This document shows positions 63,395-64,000 of a stretch of DNA of 64,000 bases, in pieces (within the stretch, counting starts at the first letter, position 1; every line of letters begins with the position of its first letter). The notes beneath the pieces are model-generated. The model was given only the letters and a program-made list of their open reading frames with translations, was not told the DNA's origin and did no database searches. Location: positions 1-64,000 of the forward strand of contig ARYC01001449.1 of assembly GCA_000711775.1 (NCBI GenBank), given 5' to 3'. This DNA is from Oxytricha trifallax (lineage: Eukaryota; Ciliophora; Spirotrichea; Sporadotrichida; Oxytrichidae). A program made the position numbers and the translations under genes.

Positions 63395-64000
63395 GCTAAC
63401 ATTTTGAGAAGAGCGGCATTACTTGGGTAAAGTCAATAAAAAATAATCATTCCAACAAAAACAAAAAATAGTAGTGACCAGAGACAGTTCTTCTCAGTGG
63501 GAGTCTACTTATGACAACTTTGACCAGTCTAGCTTTGAGATTTAAATGTAAGTTAAGAAGGAGGTTATCAAAGAATCTGTTCAAATTGAGGAGGAGTTTA
63601 AACAACTCTCGATAGAGCATTCAATATTACCAGCTAAAGTTGACTATTAATGCAAAGAATGCAATAAAGTTTTCCTCTACAATTCAACTTTCAATAGAAA
63701 TTTGAGAGATATACAGAACGATATGCCAAGGTTATATCTCAAGCATTAAAAGAAAGATGGGAAGTATGTCTGTGAGTTCTGTGAGAAGCCATATTCTCAT
63801 ACTAGAGACCTCAAAGTGCACTTAAAGAAAAAGCATAATCAAAGTTTTGTATTTACTCATGAACCTACATGAAAAAAGATTCCTAAAAAAATAAGGTGAA
63901 GATATCCTGCCTAGTGTCTTAGAGTTGAGGTACCGAAGTAAGTCAAAATGAAGAAAGCAGTCAAGAACTTTCCTGTCTCTGAGATATATAAAATCATGGT
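63395..64000 (+). pseudogene. TBE-e zinc-finger/kinase ORF, N-terminal part
   Basis: The conserved GAGCGCTAACATTTTGAG is preceded by TT, not AT, so the TBE-b/c start codon is lost. Zinc fingers are present (CKECNKVFLYNSTFNR; YVCEFCEKPYSHTRDLK) and the kinase lies past the window edge. A 1-nt loss near 63700 (AATTTGAGAGAT against ACACTAAAGAGAT in TBE-d) weakens the first finger. Confidence 0.7.

Larger units (their letters stand above)
61023..64000 (+). mobile_element. TBE-e: left three quarters of a TBE, close relative of TBE-d
   Basis: It begins near AAAACCCCAAAAACCC (61023), a decayed C4A4 end, and runs off the right edge. The order is transposase (+), 22-kDa ORF (-), repeat spacer, zinc-finger (+). 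It is nearly identical to TBE-d over long stretches, shared mutations included. No clear AAT duplication is visible at the left. Confidence 0.88.

Noticed and set aside
1-64000. tRNA, rRNA, CRISPR, bacterial-type promoters or ribosome binding sites
   Set aside because: None seen; the code and the MDS/IES structure identify a ciliate nuclear genome in which such bacterial features are not expected.

Overview
The window is micronuclear (germline) DNA of a stichotrich ciliate, most likely Oxytricha or a close relative. Three things show this. (1) Reading frames stay open and homologous only if TAA and TAG encode Gln and TGA is the sole stop. (2) Four or five 4.0-4.1 kb transposons end in C4A4 telomere-like repeats, duplicate a 3-bp ANT target, and carry a DDE transposase, a '22-kDa' ORF and a zinc-finger/kinase ORF; this is the telomere-bearing element (TBE) family known from Oxytricha. 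(3) Host genes occur as short, GC-richer coding blocks (macronuclear-destined segments, MDSs) separated by very AT-rich internal eliminated sequences (IESs). I saw no tRNA, rRNA or CRISPR. Exact MDS edges (pointers) were not solved except for one candidate, so MDS coordinates are good to roughly 20 bases.

Layout. 1-6347: nested transposons. TBE-a sits in the transposase of TBE-b, and a separate 1.8-kb TA-flanked element (V1) with GC-rich ORFs splits the kinase gene of TBE-b. 6350-18775: IES-like DNA, then gene A (+). Gene A is interrupted between two MDSs by a long palindrome, itself split by the full-length TBE-c. 19235-22440: a decayed LINE-type retrotransposon (-). 22589-32545: gene B (+), a paralogue of A block for block. 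34819-44744: gene C (-), apparently complete: paired-Cys N terminus, coiled coil, MORN repeats. One of its IESs contains a 405-bp palindromic MITE and other ORF blocks (E, G). 45044-46827: two adjoining long palindromes. 47093-48126: coding-like block F (+). 49301-50664: a Merlin/ISXO2-type transposon. 51031-59505: gene D (-), a second MORN gene. Its IESs hold V2, an element with ~220-bp inverted arms and an SF3-helicase ORF that is itself split by TBE-d, and a 1.13-kb palindrome. 60515-64000: a membrane-protein-like ORF and the left part of TBE-e.

How the parts relate. Genes A, B, C and (at least in its MORN part) D look like one locally duplicated family whose germline copies have become a landing pad for mobile DNA. 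Comparing A with B shows which IESs grew by insertion. The mobile elements are almost all broken: frameshifts, lost catalytic residues (Asp to Asn in the TBE-e transposase, Glu to Lys in the Merlin element, FADD-type motif lost in the LINE). The least expected results are a 26-nt intron in the TBE '22-kDa' gene at the same place in all four copies, the unrecognised V1 element with a 344-bp relative at 27640, and the SF3-helicase element V2.
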